Positions 1 to 7,249 are shown, numbered from the stretch's first letter. The stretch is DNA of 13,843 bases from an uncultured Bacteroides sp. (GCA_900556625.1 USPQ01000073.1:1-13843), one strand, 5' to 3'. Numbers and translations are program-made. Notes: a model not told the origin generated them from the letters alone.

Positions 1-677
1 AAGGTGCAGGTTGGGCGTTGACTGAAAAACGTACTTACCAGAATCAGGAACATCAAGACCAGTTGGATGCTGCTACTATTTACAGTATCCTTGAAACGGA
101 AATCCTGCCGTTGTATTATGCTCGTAACAAGAAGGGATATTCTGAAGGCTGGATTAAAGTTGTGAAGAATTCTATCGCACAAATCGCTCCTCATTATACA
201 ATGAAGCGTCAATTGGATGACTATTATAGCAAATTCTATTGCAAGCAAGCAAAACGTTTCCACGCTTTGGCTGCCAATGACAATGCGAAAGCGAAAGAAA
301 TCGCAGCATGGAAAGAGGAAGTGGTTGCTAAATGGGATTCTATCGAAATCGTATCTTGCGATAAGGTAGAAGAACTGAAGAAAGGCGATATCGAAAGCGG
401 AAAAGAATATACAATCACTTATGTAATCGATGAAAAAGGTCTGAATGATGCAGTAGGACTAGAATTGGTTACTACTTATACGACTGCAGACGGTAAACAA
501 CATGTTTACTCGGTAGAGCCGTTTAATGTGATAAAGAAAGAAGGCGACTTGTATACATTCCAGGTTAAACATAGCCTGTCGAATGCAGGTAGCTTCAAGG
601 TGTCTTACCGTATGTTCCCCAAAAATCCGGAACTTCCACATCGTCAGGACTTCTGCTATGTTCGCTGGTTTGTTTAA
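1..677 (+). CDS. Alpha-glucan (glycogen/maltodextrin) phosphorylase, C-terminal part; cut by left window edge
   Basis: The open frame enters from the left edge (first full codon at base 3) and ends with TAA at 675-677, so the TTG at 18 is not a real start. The first residues, GAGWALTEKRTYQNQ, followed by DQLDAATIYSILETEILPLY, GWIKVVKNSIAQIAP and MKRQLDDYYSKFY, match the end of the catalytic domain of the alpha-glucan phosphorylase family, which releases glucose-1-phosphate from alpha-1,4-glucans using a PLP cofactor. The active-site and PLP-lysine regions lie outside the window. After the catalytic end, about 130 residues (from roughly base 260) form a mostly beta-strand tail, likely the immunoglobulin-like extension seen in Bacteroides members. 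The protein has no signal peptide in view and is probably cytoplasmic. Family assignment rests on remembered motifs from about 225 residues. Two hairpins follow the stop, the second a strong terminator. Confidence 0.82.
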   Translation, partial: GAGWALTEKRTYQNQEHQDQLDAATIYSILETEILPLYYARNKKGYSEGWIKVVKNSIAQIAPHYTMKRQLDDYYSKFYCKQAKRFHALAANDNAKAKEIAAWKEEVVAKWDSIEIVSCDKVEELKKGDIESGKEYTITYVIDEKGLNDAVGLELVTTYTTADGKQHVYSVEPFNVIKKEGDLYTFQVKHSLSNAGSFKVSYRMFPKNPELPHRQDFCYVRWFV

Positions 678-690
678 TTGAAAATGTAAG

Positions 691-716
691 GTAGGGGGGA
701 GGATTCTCCCTGCTAC
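691..716 (+). terminator. Small hairpin just after the phosphorylase stop
   Basis: GTAG (691-694) and GGGAG (697-701) pair with CTCCC (706-710) and CTAC (713-716) around a GATT loop, with a 2x2 internal mismatch. Only three T residues follow, so on its own it is a weak terminator. It may instead stabilise the 3' end of the phosphorylase mRNA upstream of the stronger hairpin at 726-772. Confidence 0.4.
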
Positions 717-725
717 TTTAGATAT

Positions 726-772
726 AAAAATTAGCCCCTGCAATCTCTGAGGATGCAGGGGCTAAATTTTTT
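726..772. terminator. Bidirectional Rho-independent terminator between convergent genes
   Basis: Perfect 12-bp arms TTAGCCCCTGCA (731-742) and TGCAGGGGCTAA (754-765) enclose an 11-nt loop. AAAAA (726-730) precedes the arms and TTTTTT (767-772) follows them, so a U-tract forms after the hairpin in both directions. It sits between the phosphorylase (ends 677, +) and the thioredoxin lipoprotein (ends 831, -) and can end both transcripts. Confidence 0.93.
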
Positions 773-830
773 CTGTTTGCTACAAAGAGCTTCAACACAG
801 TCTGTTCCACCACAGATTAATAGCGGTGAC

Positions 831-1934
831 TTATTTTACAACTTCTGCTATTTTGGCTTGTAGTTCTTCTCCATGGAGACCACGTGCGATAATAGTACCT
901 TCGCCGTCAATCAAAACAGTGTGAGGAATACTGTTTACAGCATAAAGTTGTGCACCTTCACTCTGCCAGAATTTAAGGTCGGACATTTGCGGCCAAGTCA
1001 TGTTCAGCTTTTTGATGGCATCTTTCCATGCAGCGTCATCCTGGTCGAGAGATACACCTACGATTTCGAAGTTTTTACCTTTATATTTGGCATAAGTCTC
1101 TACCAGGTTAGGTATTTCACGACGGCAAGGACCGCACCAGCTTGCCCAGAAGTCAACCAATACCACTTTACCTTTACCTACGTAATCCGATAGTTTTACA
1201 GGTTTTCCATCTGGAGTCTTCATCTCGAAATCAATGAATTTCGTACCAACGGCAGTTTTTTTCTGCTTGTCAGTCAGCTCTTTTATTCTCACGATTGCTT
1301 CATCGTTCTGAAAATTAGCCGGGATTTGTTCCAGCAATTCTGTATTTTCGGCAGTGGAATTGTTGTAGAAAGTCTGTTTGAACAAGAATACTCCTACTGG
1401 GTTAGTAATATTCTTTTTTACAGCTTCTTTGATGGCATTGTCATATTGTTCCTCCAATTGAGCGCCTTCTTTCTGTTTCGCTTCTTTTTGTTCGTCACTT
1501 AATGTAGTGTCACCCATTGCTTCATAGATGGCATTCATCTTTTTGCTGATATCATTGATCTGTCCTCTGAGTTCCTGGTAAGCGTCATTGTTGGCTGTAC
1601 CGGTAGCAGAGTCTTCTTTTTTGCTTAAGGCAATATTGATCTTTCCGTTTTCGAGGAAGAAATCAATCATCAACGGTTCTCCGTTTACTTCGCAAGTGAC
1701 ATAACGGCTTACTACCGAATCTTGTGTTCCTTCGAAAGTAAACGTACCCTTAGAGATCACAGCTGTATCGAGTTTGATCAGATTTCTACCATTAGCTTCT
1801 TGAAGATAAACGGTGTCACCATCGGCTGCACCTTCTACTGTACCTGTAACAACATAGCCGGCTTTGTTTCCACCGGTACAAGCTACCATACCTAAAGCTG
1901 CCGTTGCAATGACTAAATGACTTAATTTTTTCAT
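831..1934 (-). CDS. TlpA/DUF4369-type thioredoxin-like lipoprotein (thiol:disulfide oxidoreductase)
   Basis: A 367-aa protein. Residues 1-19 are a lipoprotein signal peptide (MKKLSHLVIATAALGMVAC) with a lipobox ending at Cys19, so the mature protein is lipid-anchored on the periplasmic side or outer membrane. Residues about 25-115 resemble DUF4369, the beta-rich N-terminal domain common in Bacteroidetes TlpA relatives. A helical, charged linker (about 118-225) follows, then a thioredoxin-fold domain (about 230-367). The redox motif WCGPC is at residues 266-270, and a cis-proline segment SIPHTV lies further on. The family reduces or exchanges periplasmic disulfides, for example in cytochrome c maturation or stress protection; the partner here is unknown. 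The ATG follows a TATCTTTG promoter element by about 32 bp. It is a single-gene transcript, divergent from potA and convergent with the phosphorylase. Confidence 0.9.
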   Translation of the reverse strand: MKKLSHLVIATAALGMVACTGGNKAGYVVTGTVEGAADGDTVYLQEANGRNLIKLDTAVISKGTFTFEGTQDSVVSRYVTCEVNGEPLMIDFFLENGKINIALSKKEDSATGTANNDAYQELRGQINDISKKMNAIYEAMGDTTLSDEQKEAKQKEGAQLEEQYDNAIKEAVKKNITNPVGVFLFKQTFYNNSTAENTELLEQIPANFQNDEAIVRIKELTDKQKKTAVGTKFIDFEMKTPDGKPVKLSDYVGKGKVVLVDFWASWCGPCRREIPNLVETYAKYKGKNFEIVGVSLDQDDAAWKDAIKKLNMTWPQMSDLKFWQSEGAQLYAVNSIPHTVLIDGEGTIIARGLHGEELQAKIAEVVK

Positions 1935-1966
1935 ACTTTTGTAAGATTAGTGAATAAATATTTATG

Positions 1967-1974
1967 CAAAGATA
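1967..1974 (-). promoter_or_regulatory. Bacteroides-type -7 promoter element for the TlpA-like lipoprotein
   Basis: On the minus strand this reads TATCTTTG, an exact match to the Bacteroidales -7 consensus TAnnTTTG, followed by CA. No good TTTG -33 box is visible at the usual 19-21 bp spacing. The predicted transcript start would leave a leader of roughly 25 nt before the ATG at 1934. The element overlaps the left arm of a small inverted repeat (1970-1990). Confidence 0.65.
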
Positions 1975-2048
1975 GATTATTTTTCTATCTGTCCTCGAAA
2001 AACACTGTTATATTAGATTAACACGTAGGTGAAAACCGCAGAAATGTG

Positions 2049-2056
2049 TACCTTTG
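2049..2056 (+). promoter_or_regulatory. Bacteroides-type -7 promoter element for potABCD
   Basis: TACCTTTG matches TAnnTTTG exactly and is followed by CA. The -33 box is not recognisable. The inferred transcript start is near 2063, just ahead of the ATG codons at 2073 and 2079. This excludes the longer open frame that begins with GTG at 2046, because that codon would lie upstream of the transcript. Confidence 0.65.
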
Positions 2057-2072
2057 CAACCCAAACTTTAGT

Positions 2073-3464
2073 ATGAATATGCAAGAAGATAAATCCATCA
2101 TTGAGGTGAGCCATGTATCGAAGTATTTTGGCGAGAAAACGGCATTGGATGATGTGAGTCTGAACGTGAAGAAGGGCGAGTTTGTCACGATACTTGGACC
2201 TTCCGGTTGCGGAAAAACCACATTGTTACGTCTCATAGCCGGTTTCCAGACAGCTTCAGAGGGCGAGATCCGAATTTCGGGTAAGGAAATAACACAAACT
2301 CCTCCCCATAAGCGTCCGGTGAACACGGTGTTTCAGAAATATGCCCTGTTTCCGCATTTGAATGTATATGACAATATTGCTTTCGGCTTGAAGCTGAAGA
2401 AAACACCGAAACAGACCATTCAGAAGAAAGTGAAAGCAGCTTTGAAGATGGTAGGGATGACGGATTATGAATATCGTGATGTTGATTCTCTTTCCGGTGG
2501 TCAGCAACAACGTGTCGCTATTGCCCGTGCCATTGTCAATGAGCCGGAAGTATTACTTTTGGATGAACCTTTGGCGGCACTTGACCTGAAAATGCGTAAG
2601 GATATGCAAATGGAGCTCAAGGAAATGCATAAATCTTTAGGAATTACGTTTGTGTACGTCACTCACGACCAGGAAGAAGCGCTTACGCTGAGCGACACGA
2701 TTGTTGTGATGAGCGAAGGAAAGATTCAGCAGATAGGTACGCCGATCGATATTTATAATGAGCCTATCAACTCGTTTGTGGCGGATTTTATCGGAGAAAG
2801 TAACATCTTGAATGGTACAATGATTCATGATAAACTCGTTCGTTTCTGTGGCACGGAGTTCGAATGTGTAGACGAGGGGTTTGGTGAGAATGTTCCGGTA
2901 GATGTCGTGATCCGTCCCGAAGACTTGTATATTTTCCTAGTATCCGACATGGCACAATTGACCGGAGTGGTGGAGACTTCCATATTCAAAGGTGTACATT
3001 ATGAAATGACGGTACTTTGTGGTGGTTATGAATTCCTTGTGCAGGATTATCATCATTTTGAAGTAGGAGTGGAAGTGGGGCTGCTGGTAAAACCGTTTGA
3101 TATTCATATCATGAAGAAAGAGCGTGTATGCAATACTTTCGAAGGGAAAATGCTGGATGCTACTCATGTGGAATTTCTTGGCTGTAGCTTTGATTGTACT
3201 CCGGTGGAAAACATAGAACCTGACACAAACGTTAAGGTGGAAGTAGACTTTGATAAAGTGATTCTTCAGGATAACGAGGAAGACGGGGCGTTGACAGGTG
3301 AGGTGAAGTTTATCCTTTATAAAGGAGATCATTATCATTTGACTGTGTTGTCCGACTGGGACGAGAATGTGTTTGTAGATACGAATGATGTATGGGACGA
3401 TGGCGACCGCGTAGGTATCACTATCCCCCCGGATGCCATTCGTGTAGTTAAAATAACCGATTAA
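2073..3464 (+). CDS. potA: Spermidine/putrescine ABC transporter ATP-binding protein (PotA type) with duplicated C-terminal domain
   Basis: A 463-aa ATPase that powers polyamine import as part of PotABCD at the inner membrane. Walker A is GPSGCGKTT (residues 42-50), the ABC signature LSGGQQQR starts at 140, Walker B LLLDEP has Asp164/Glu165, and the H-loop His is 198 (VTHD). The domain after residue about 240 is a regulatory TOBE/OB-type domain. It is longer than usual (PotA proteins are typically about 370 aa) because residues about 244-350 and 354-460 look like two copies of the same unit: SNILNGTMI versus CNTFEGKML, and FKGVHYEMTVL versus YKGDHYHLTVL. The start is ATG 2073 (ATG 2079 also possible); an in-frame GTG at 2046 is rejected because the promoter element lies downstream of it. 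First gene of a four-gene operon; 11 bp separate it from the first permease. Confidence 0.9.
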   Translation: MNMQEDKSIIEVSHVSKYFGEKTALDDVSLNVKKGEFVTILGPSGCGKTTLLRLIAGFQTASEGEIRISGKEITQTPPHKRPVNTVFQKYALFPHLNVYDNIAFGLKLKKTPKQTIQKKVKAALKMVGMTDYEYRDVDSLSGGQQQRVAIARAIVNEPEVLLLDEPLAALDLKMRKDMQMELKEMHKSLGITFVYVTHDQEEALTLSDTIVVMSEGKIQQIGTPIDIYNEPINSFVADFIGESNILNGTMIHDKLVRFCGTEFECVDEGFGENVPVDVVIRPEDLYIFLVSDMAQLTGVVETSIFKGVHYEMTVLCGGYEFLVQDYHHFEVGVEVGLLVKPFDIHIMKKERVCNTFEGKMLDATHVEFLGCSFDCTPVENIEPDTNVKVEVDFDKVILQDNEEDGALTGEVKFILYKGDHYHLTVLSDWDENVFVDTNDVWDDGDRVGITIPPDAIRVVKITD

Positions 3465-3475
3465 CAGGAAAGGAA

Positions 3476-4276
3476 GTGAATAAGAGGTTTTTAGTGTTTT
3501 TGTCATCACGTAAGAGTTGGACTCTCCCTTACATTATTTTTTCAGCGATCTTTGTGGTCATACCGTTGTTCTTAATTGTTGTGTATGCATTTACTGATGA
3601 TAACGGTCATTTGACGCTCGCCAACTTTCAGAAATTCTTCGAACATCCCGAAGCTATCAATACCTTTGTCTACTCTATCGGTATTGCTATTATCACTACT
3701 ATTGTTTGTATTTTGTTAGGGTATCCCGCAGCTTGGATATTGAGTAACAGTAAACTGAACCGTTCTAAAACGATGGTGGTTCTGTTTATCCTGCCGATGT
3801 GGGTAAATATCCTGGTGCGTACGTTAGCTACTGTTGCCTTATTCGACTTTTTCAGTGTGCCGCTGGGTGAGGGGGCATTGATATTCGGTATGGTCTACAA
3901 TTTTATCCCTTTCATGATTTATCCTATTTACAACACTTTGCAGAAGATGGATCATAGTTATATTGAGGCTGCGCAAGATTTGGGAGCCAATCCTCTGCAA
4001 GTCTTTCTGAAAGCGGTTCTTCCACTTTCTATGCCGGGAGTCATGAGTGGTATCATGATGGTGTTTATGCCGACGATTTCGACTTTTGCCATTGCCGAAC
4101 TGTTGACAATGAACAATATCAAACTTTTCGGTACAACGATTCAGGAGAATATCAATAATAGTATGTGGAACTACGGGGCGGCGCTTTCGCTTATCATGCT
4201 GTTGCTGATTGCAGCTACTTCCTTGTTCAGTACGGATGATAAAGATAACGCTAACGAAGGAGGAGGATTATGGTAA
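3476..4276 (+). CDS. potB: Spermidine/putrescine ABC transporter permease (PotB type)
   Basis: A 266-aa inner-membrane permease with about six hydrophobic segments, the first at residues 16-37 (LPYIIFSAIFVVIPLFLIVV). The cytoplasmic coupling motif of binding-protein-dependent permeases is clear: EAAQDLGANPLQVFLKAVLP starts at residue 164 and contacts the ATPase. Together with the second permease it forms the transport channel. The start is GTG at 3476, preceded by the purine-rich AGGAAAGGAA (3467-3475); there is no suitable ATG nearby before the first membrane segment. The 3' end overlaps the next gene by 7 bp, which suggests translational coupling. PotB versus PotC naming follows gene order only. 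Confidence 0.9.
   Translation: MNKRFLVFLSSRKSWTLPYIIFSAIFVVIPLFLIVVYAFTDDNGHLTLANFQKFFEHPEAINTFVYSIGIAIITTIVCILLGYPAAWILSNSKLNRSKTMVVLFILPMWVNILVRTLATVALFDFFSVPLGEGALIFGMVYNFIPFMIYPIYNTLQKMDHSYIEAAQDLGANPLQVFLKAVLPLSMPGVMSGIMMVFMPTISTFAIAELLTMNNIKLFGTTIQENINNSMWNYGAALSLIMLLLIAATSLFSTDDKDNANEGGGLW
4257..4266 (+). promoter_or_regulatory. Strong Shine-Dalgarno sequence for potC inside the end of potB
   Basis: AAGGAGGAGG lies 3 bp before ATG 4270, within the last codons of potB (encoding ...EGGGLW). Consensus-strength Shine-Dalgarno sites are uncommon in Bacteroides. Together with the 7-bp gene overlap it supports coupled translation of the two permeases in equal amounts and fixes the potC start. 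Confidence 0.7.
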
Positions 4277-5064
4277 AGAAGATACTGGCTCAGGCTTATT
4301 TATGGATATTGCTGTTGTTGCTTTATTCTCCTATTGTGATTATTGTCATCTATTCATTTACCGAAGCAAAAGTACTGGGCAACTGGACGGGCTTTTCCAC
4401 TAAGCTTTATACCTCGCTTTTCACTACGGGCACACATCACTCTTTGATGAATGCCTTGATTAATACGATCACTATCGCTCTGCTTGCTGCAACCGCCTCT
4501 ACGTTGTTGGGGAGTGTGGCCGCTATCGGCATCTTTAACATGAAATCCCGTTCGCGTAAGGCGATTGGTTTTGTGAATAGTATTCCTATTCTGAATGGAG
4601 ATATTATTACCGGTATTTCGCTTTTCCTTTTGTTCGTTTCAGTGGGGATTACGCAAGGATATACTACCGTAGTGCTTGCTCATATCACTTTTTGTACACC
4701 ATACGTTGTGTTGAGCGTTTTACCTCGTCTGAAACAGATGAACCCGAATATTTATGAGGCTGCCCTCGATTTGGGAGCTACTCCTATGCAAGCCCTGTGG
4801 AAAGTGATTGTTCCTGAGATTCGTCCGGGGATGATTAGTGGATTCATGCTGGCATTGACTCTGTCTATTGATGATTTTGCCGTGACTGTATTTACCATCG
4901 GCAATCAAGGATTGGAGACGCTTTCTACCTATATTTATGCCGATGCCCGTAAAGGAGGGCTGACACCGGAACTTCGCCCGCTTTCAGCCATTATTTTTGT
5001 TGTAGTGCTGGCATTGCTTATTGCGATTAATTACCGGGCAGGGAAAGCGAAGAAAAAAGATTAA
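4270..5064 (+). CDS. potC: Spermidine/putrescine ABC transporter permease (PotC type)
   Basis: A 264-aa inner-membrane permease, partner of the preceding one. The first membrane segment covers residues about 9-30 (YLWILLLLLYSPIVIIVIYS), and further hydrophobic segments follow up to about residue 255. The coupling motif EAALDLGATPMQALWKVIVP starts at residue 163. The segment SIDDFAVTVFTIG near residue 200 is typical of PotC-like permeases of polyamine systems. The cytoplasmic C-terminus is lysine-rich (GKAKKKD). The ATG at 4270 is supported by a strong Shine-Dalgarno site and the 7-bp overlap with potB. The substrate, spermidine and/or putrescine, is inferred from family and from the PotD-like protein next to it. 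Confidence 0.9.
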   Translation: MVKKILAQAYLWILLLLLYSPIVIIVIYSFTEAKVLGNWTGFSTKLYTSLFTTGTHHSLMNALINTITIALLAATASTLLGSVAAIGIFNMKSRSRKAIGFVNSIPILNGDIITGISLFLLFVSVGITQGYTTVVLAHITFCTPYVVLSVLPRLKQMNPNIYEAALDLGATPMQALWKVIVPEIRPGMISGFMLALTLSIDDFAVTVFTIGNQGLETLSTYIYADARKGGLTPELRPLSAIIFVVVLALLIAINYRAGKAKKKD

Positions 5065-5096
5065 CGGATTACTAAATGTACTACTACGTAAATAAG

Positions 5097-6428
5097 ATGA
5101 AAAAGATAATTCCTGTTATCCTGTTAGTGTTGAGTTTGGCCGGGTGTTACAACTCCGGCGAGCCCCGTGAGCGGATTCTCAAGATTTATAATTGGGCGGA
5201 TTATATCGGAGATAGCGTACTCGAAGATTTTCAAGCGTATTATAAGGAGCAGACGGGGGAGAATATCCGTATCGTTTATCAGACATTCGACATCAACGAA
5301 ATCATGTTGACAAAGATAGAGAAAGGCCATGAGGACTTCGATGTGGTATGCCCTTCGGAATATATTATTGAGCGTATGTTGAAGAAACATTTGCTTTTGC
5401 CCATTGATACGAATTTTGCCCATTCTCCTAATTATATGCAGAATGTAGCTCCATTTATCCGTGAGCAAATCAATAAGCTGAGCCAACCGGGAGAGGAAGC
5501 GAGCCGTTATGCGGTATGTTATATGTGGGGAACAGCAGGAATCCTGTATAACCGTGCATATATTCCCGATTCGGTCGCAACCTCATGGGAGTGTCTTTGG
5601 AATAGGAAGTATGCCGGAAAAATACTGATGAAAGATAGTTATCGTGATGCATACGGTACTGCTATCATTTATGCCCATGCGAAAGAGTTGGAAGAAGGAA
5701 CGGTGACGGTGGAGGAACTGATGAACGATTACTCTCCGCGTGCGATGGAGTTGGCGGAGAAATATCTGAAAGAGTTGAAACCGAATATTGCCGGCTGGGA
5801 AGCGGACTTTGGCAAGGAAATGATGACAAAAAACAAAGCTTGGCTGAATATGACGTGGAGTGGTGATGCGATATGGGCAATTGAGGAAGCCAATGCGGTA
5901 GGAGTGGACTTGGATTATGTGGTTCCTGAAGAGGGGAGTAATATATGGTACGATGGTTGGGTGATTCCTAAATATGCGAAGAATCCGAAAGCAGCCAGTT
6001 ATTTTATTAACTTCATGTGCCGTCCGGACATTGCTTTGCGCAATATGGATTTCTGCGGCTATGTAAGTTCGGTTGCTACTCCTGAGATTTTGGAAGAAAA
6101 GCAAGACACCACTCTCACATATTTTTCCGACTTGAGTTATTTCTTTGGGCCGGATGCCGATAGTATACAGATTGATAAGATACAATATCCGGATCGCAAA
6201 GTAGTGGAACGTTGTGCCATGATTCGTGATTTTGGTGATAAGACAAAAGAAGTTCTTGATATTTGGTCGCGTATCAAAGGAGATAATCTGGGAGTCGGTA
6301 TCACTATCCTTATTTTTGTTGTCGTTGCCTTGATGAGTGGTTGGATGATTTATAAGAGATGGCAACGTTACAGTCGCCGTAAGCAGCAGAGACGCAGAAG
6401 TAGAAGGAAAAAGATAAAGAGGTCATAA
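5097..6428 (+). CDS. potD: Polyamine-binding lipoprotein (PotD type) with C-terminal membrane anchor
   Basis: A 443-aa extracytoplasmic solute-binding protein of the PotD/PotF family that delivers polyamines to the permeases. MKKIIPVILLVLSLAGC is a lipoprotein signal with lipobox Cys17. The mature part opens with ILKIYNWADYIGDSVLEDF, typical of PotD, and later shows FDVVCPSEYIIERM and WYDGWVIPKYAKNP. Unusually, residues about 399-420 (GVGITILIFVVVALMSGWMI) form a transmembrane helix followed by a tail in which 15 of the last 24 residues are Lys or Arg, so the tail is expected in the cytoplasm. Classical PotD is about 350 aa without such an anchor. An in-frame ATG at 5076 would add seven residues (MYYYVNK) and leave an 11-bp gap to potC; I prefer 5097 because MKK directly precedes the hydrophobic core, but cannot exclude 5076. 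Last gene of the operon. Confidence 0.88.
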   Translation: MKKIIPVILLVLSLAGCYNSGEPRERILKIYNWADYIGDSVLEDFQAYYKEQTGENIRIVYQTFDINEIMLTKIEKGHEDFDVVCPSEYIIERMLKKHLLLPIDTNFAHSPNYMQNVAPFIREQINKLSQPGEEASRYAVCYMWGTAGILYNRAYIPDSVATSWECLWNRKYAGKILMKDSYRDAYGTAIIYAHAKELEEGTVTVEELMNDYSPRAMELAEKYLKELKPNIAGWEADFGKEMMTKNKAWLNMTWSGDAIWAIEEANAVGVDLDYVVPEEGSNIWYDGWVIPKYAKNPKAASYFINFMCRPDIALRNMDFCGYVSSVATPEILEEKQDTTLTYFSDLSYFFGPDADSIQIDKIQYPDRKVVERCAMIRDFGDKTKEVLDIWSRIKGDNLGVGITILIFVVVALMSGWMIYKRWQRYSRRKQQRRRSRRKKIKRS

Positions 6429-6446
6429 TGAATAACAAAACGCAGA

Positions 6447-7139
6447 TTAACGCCTTTTCATACTTCGAAGAACATCTTTAGTTCTTTTATCTACGCGGAG
6501 AGATTCGATCGTTTTCTGTAATGATTTATTGTAGGTCCAGTTATCCAGCTTACTATGTTTCAGATGTTCCATTGTCTTTTCGGGGAACTTAACGAAACAG
6601 ATTGATATCATCCAAGCTATAGCCATACGTGCATAATAAGCGTCATGGCAGAATGAGTCGGCGTATTTCAACAGTAGGTCAATATGTTCTTCATCTATAT
6701 AATGGAAAAGCATTACAATTCCGAAACGTAACTCGAATTCTTGGGGGGATTTTAAATAAGGCTGTATAAATTGCCATACTGTTTCTTTTCCTTTTTTTAC
6801 GGCAGTCTTCAGCTCGCCGCAAAATATGTCACAAACTGCCCAATTATCGATGCGGGGAACAAATCTCTTTACGTATTTCATTTGTTCGTCAAGTGCCGTT
6901 TTAGATCGTCCGATAACCATTCCTTGAAGCATAGCTTCTTCATAAAACTTGGTATCGGTTGCCTCGATGAATATACGCCAATCATCTCTTTTGGCTATTT
7001 CTTTAGCCATTACTCTCAGTTGTGGAATGCGTACACCTAGAATATTTTCCGTCCCGGGAACTAGGGCAGAATGGAACTCCTGATACTTGGAATCTACTAA
7101 AGTCTGTAACTCTTTTCGAATGTTTTCCGTTATAGTCAT
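6447..7139 (-). CDS. AlkD-type DNA alkylation repair protein (alkylpurine DNA glycosylase)
   Basis: A 230-aa all-helical HEAT-repeat-like protein of the AlkD family, which removes N3- and N7-alkylated purines from DNA without base flipping. Family signs are VPGTENILGVRIPQLRVMAK near the N-terminus and DNWAVCD, where Trp100 and Asp104 have the W-x3-D spacing of the Trp/Asp pair in Bacillus cereus AlkD. Arg138 in ELRFGIVML and Trp176 in RMAIAWMISI fit the other DNA-contacting positions. It is probably cytoplasmic. It has its own likely promoter (7163-7170) and is separated from fucP by a terminator, so it is probably not part of the fucose operon. It converges on potD with only 18 bp between the stops and no visible terminator. 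The gene is often annotated as DNA alkylation repair protein without a symbol. Confidence 0.9.
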   Translation of the reverse strand: MTITENIRKELQTLVDSKYQEFHSALVPGTENILGVRIPQLRVMAKEIAKRDDWRIFIEATDTKFYEEAMLQGMVIGRSKTALDEQMKYVKRFVPRIDNWAVCDIFCGELKTAVKKGKETVWQFIQPYLKSPQEFELRFGIVMLFHYIDEEHIDLLLKYADSFCHDAYYARMAIAWMISICFVKFPEKTMEHLKHSKLDNWTYNKSLQKTIESLRVDKRTKDVLRSMKRR

Positions 7140-7162
7140 TTTTACATAACATGGTTATTTCA

Positions 7163-7170
7163 CAAAAGTA
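7163..7170 (-). promoter_or_regulatory. Bacteroides-type -7 promoter element for the AlkD-like gene
   Basis: The minus strand reads TACTTTTG, an exact TAnnTTTG match, 23 bp before the ATG at 7139. About 20 bp upstream is TTTC, a weak -33 match that lies inside the loop and arm of the fucP terminator. The predicted leader is under 20 nt. Confidence 0.55.
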
Positions 7171-7171
7171 T

Positions 7172-7214
7172 AAAAAAAGAGTATGTCTTCCGAAAGAGGC
7201 ATACTCTTTTTTTT
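7172..7214 (-). terminator. Rho-independent terminator of the fucose operon
   Basis: On the plus strand AGAGTATGTCTT (7178-7189) pairs with AGGCATACTCT (7197-7207) through perfect outer arms AGAGTATG/CATACTCT and G:T-containing inner pairs, with a short loop. Seven A residues (7172-7178) on the left give a U-tract on the minus strand, and eight T residues (7207-7214) flank the right. It lies 35 bp after the fucP stop and should end the fucRIAKP transcript. The symmetric tracts mean it could also work on plus-strand transcripts reading through from potD. Confidence 0.9.
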
Positions 7215-7249
7215 GCTTTCAAAGTAAAAGGTCGATATTTATCTTTATT

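Noticed and set aside
18..20. TTG at 18 as the start of a small 219-aa gene
   Set aside because: The frame is open to the left edge, and residues upstream (GAGWA) continue the phosphorylase sequence, so this is the end of a larger gene.
2937..3509. Antisense open frame of 190 codons over the end of potA and start of potB
   Set aside because: It lies opposite two well-supported genes, has no recognisable domain and no promoter or terminator in that direction.
5583..6365. Long antisense open frame within potD (260 codons)
   Set aside because: It is a shadow of the real gene: no family resemblance, unusual composition rich in Ile, His and Arg, and potD has clear binding-protein motifs on the other strand.
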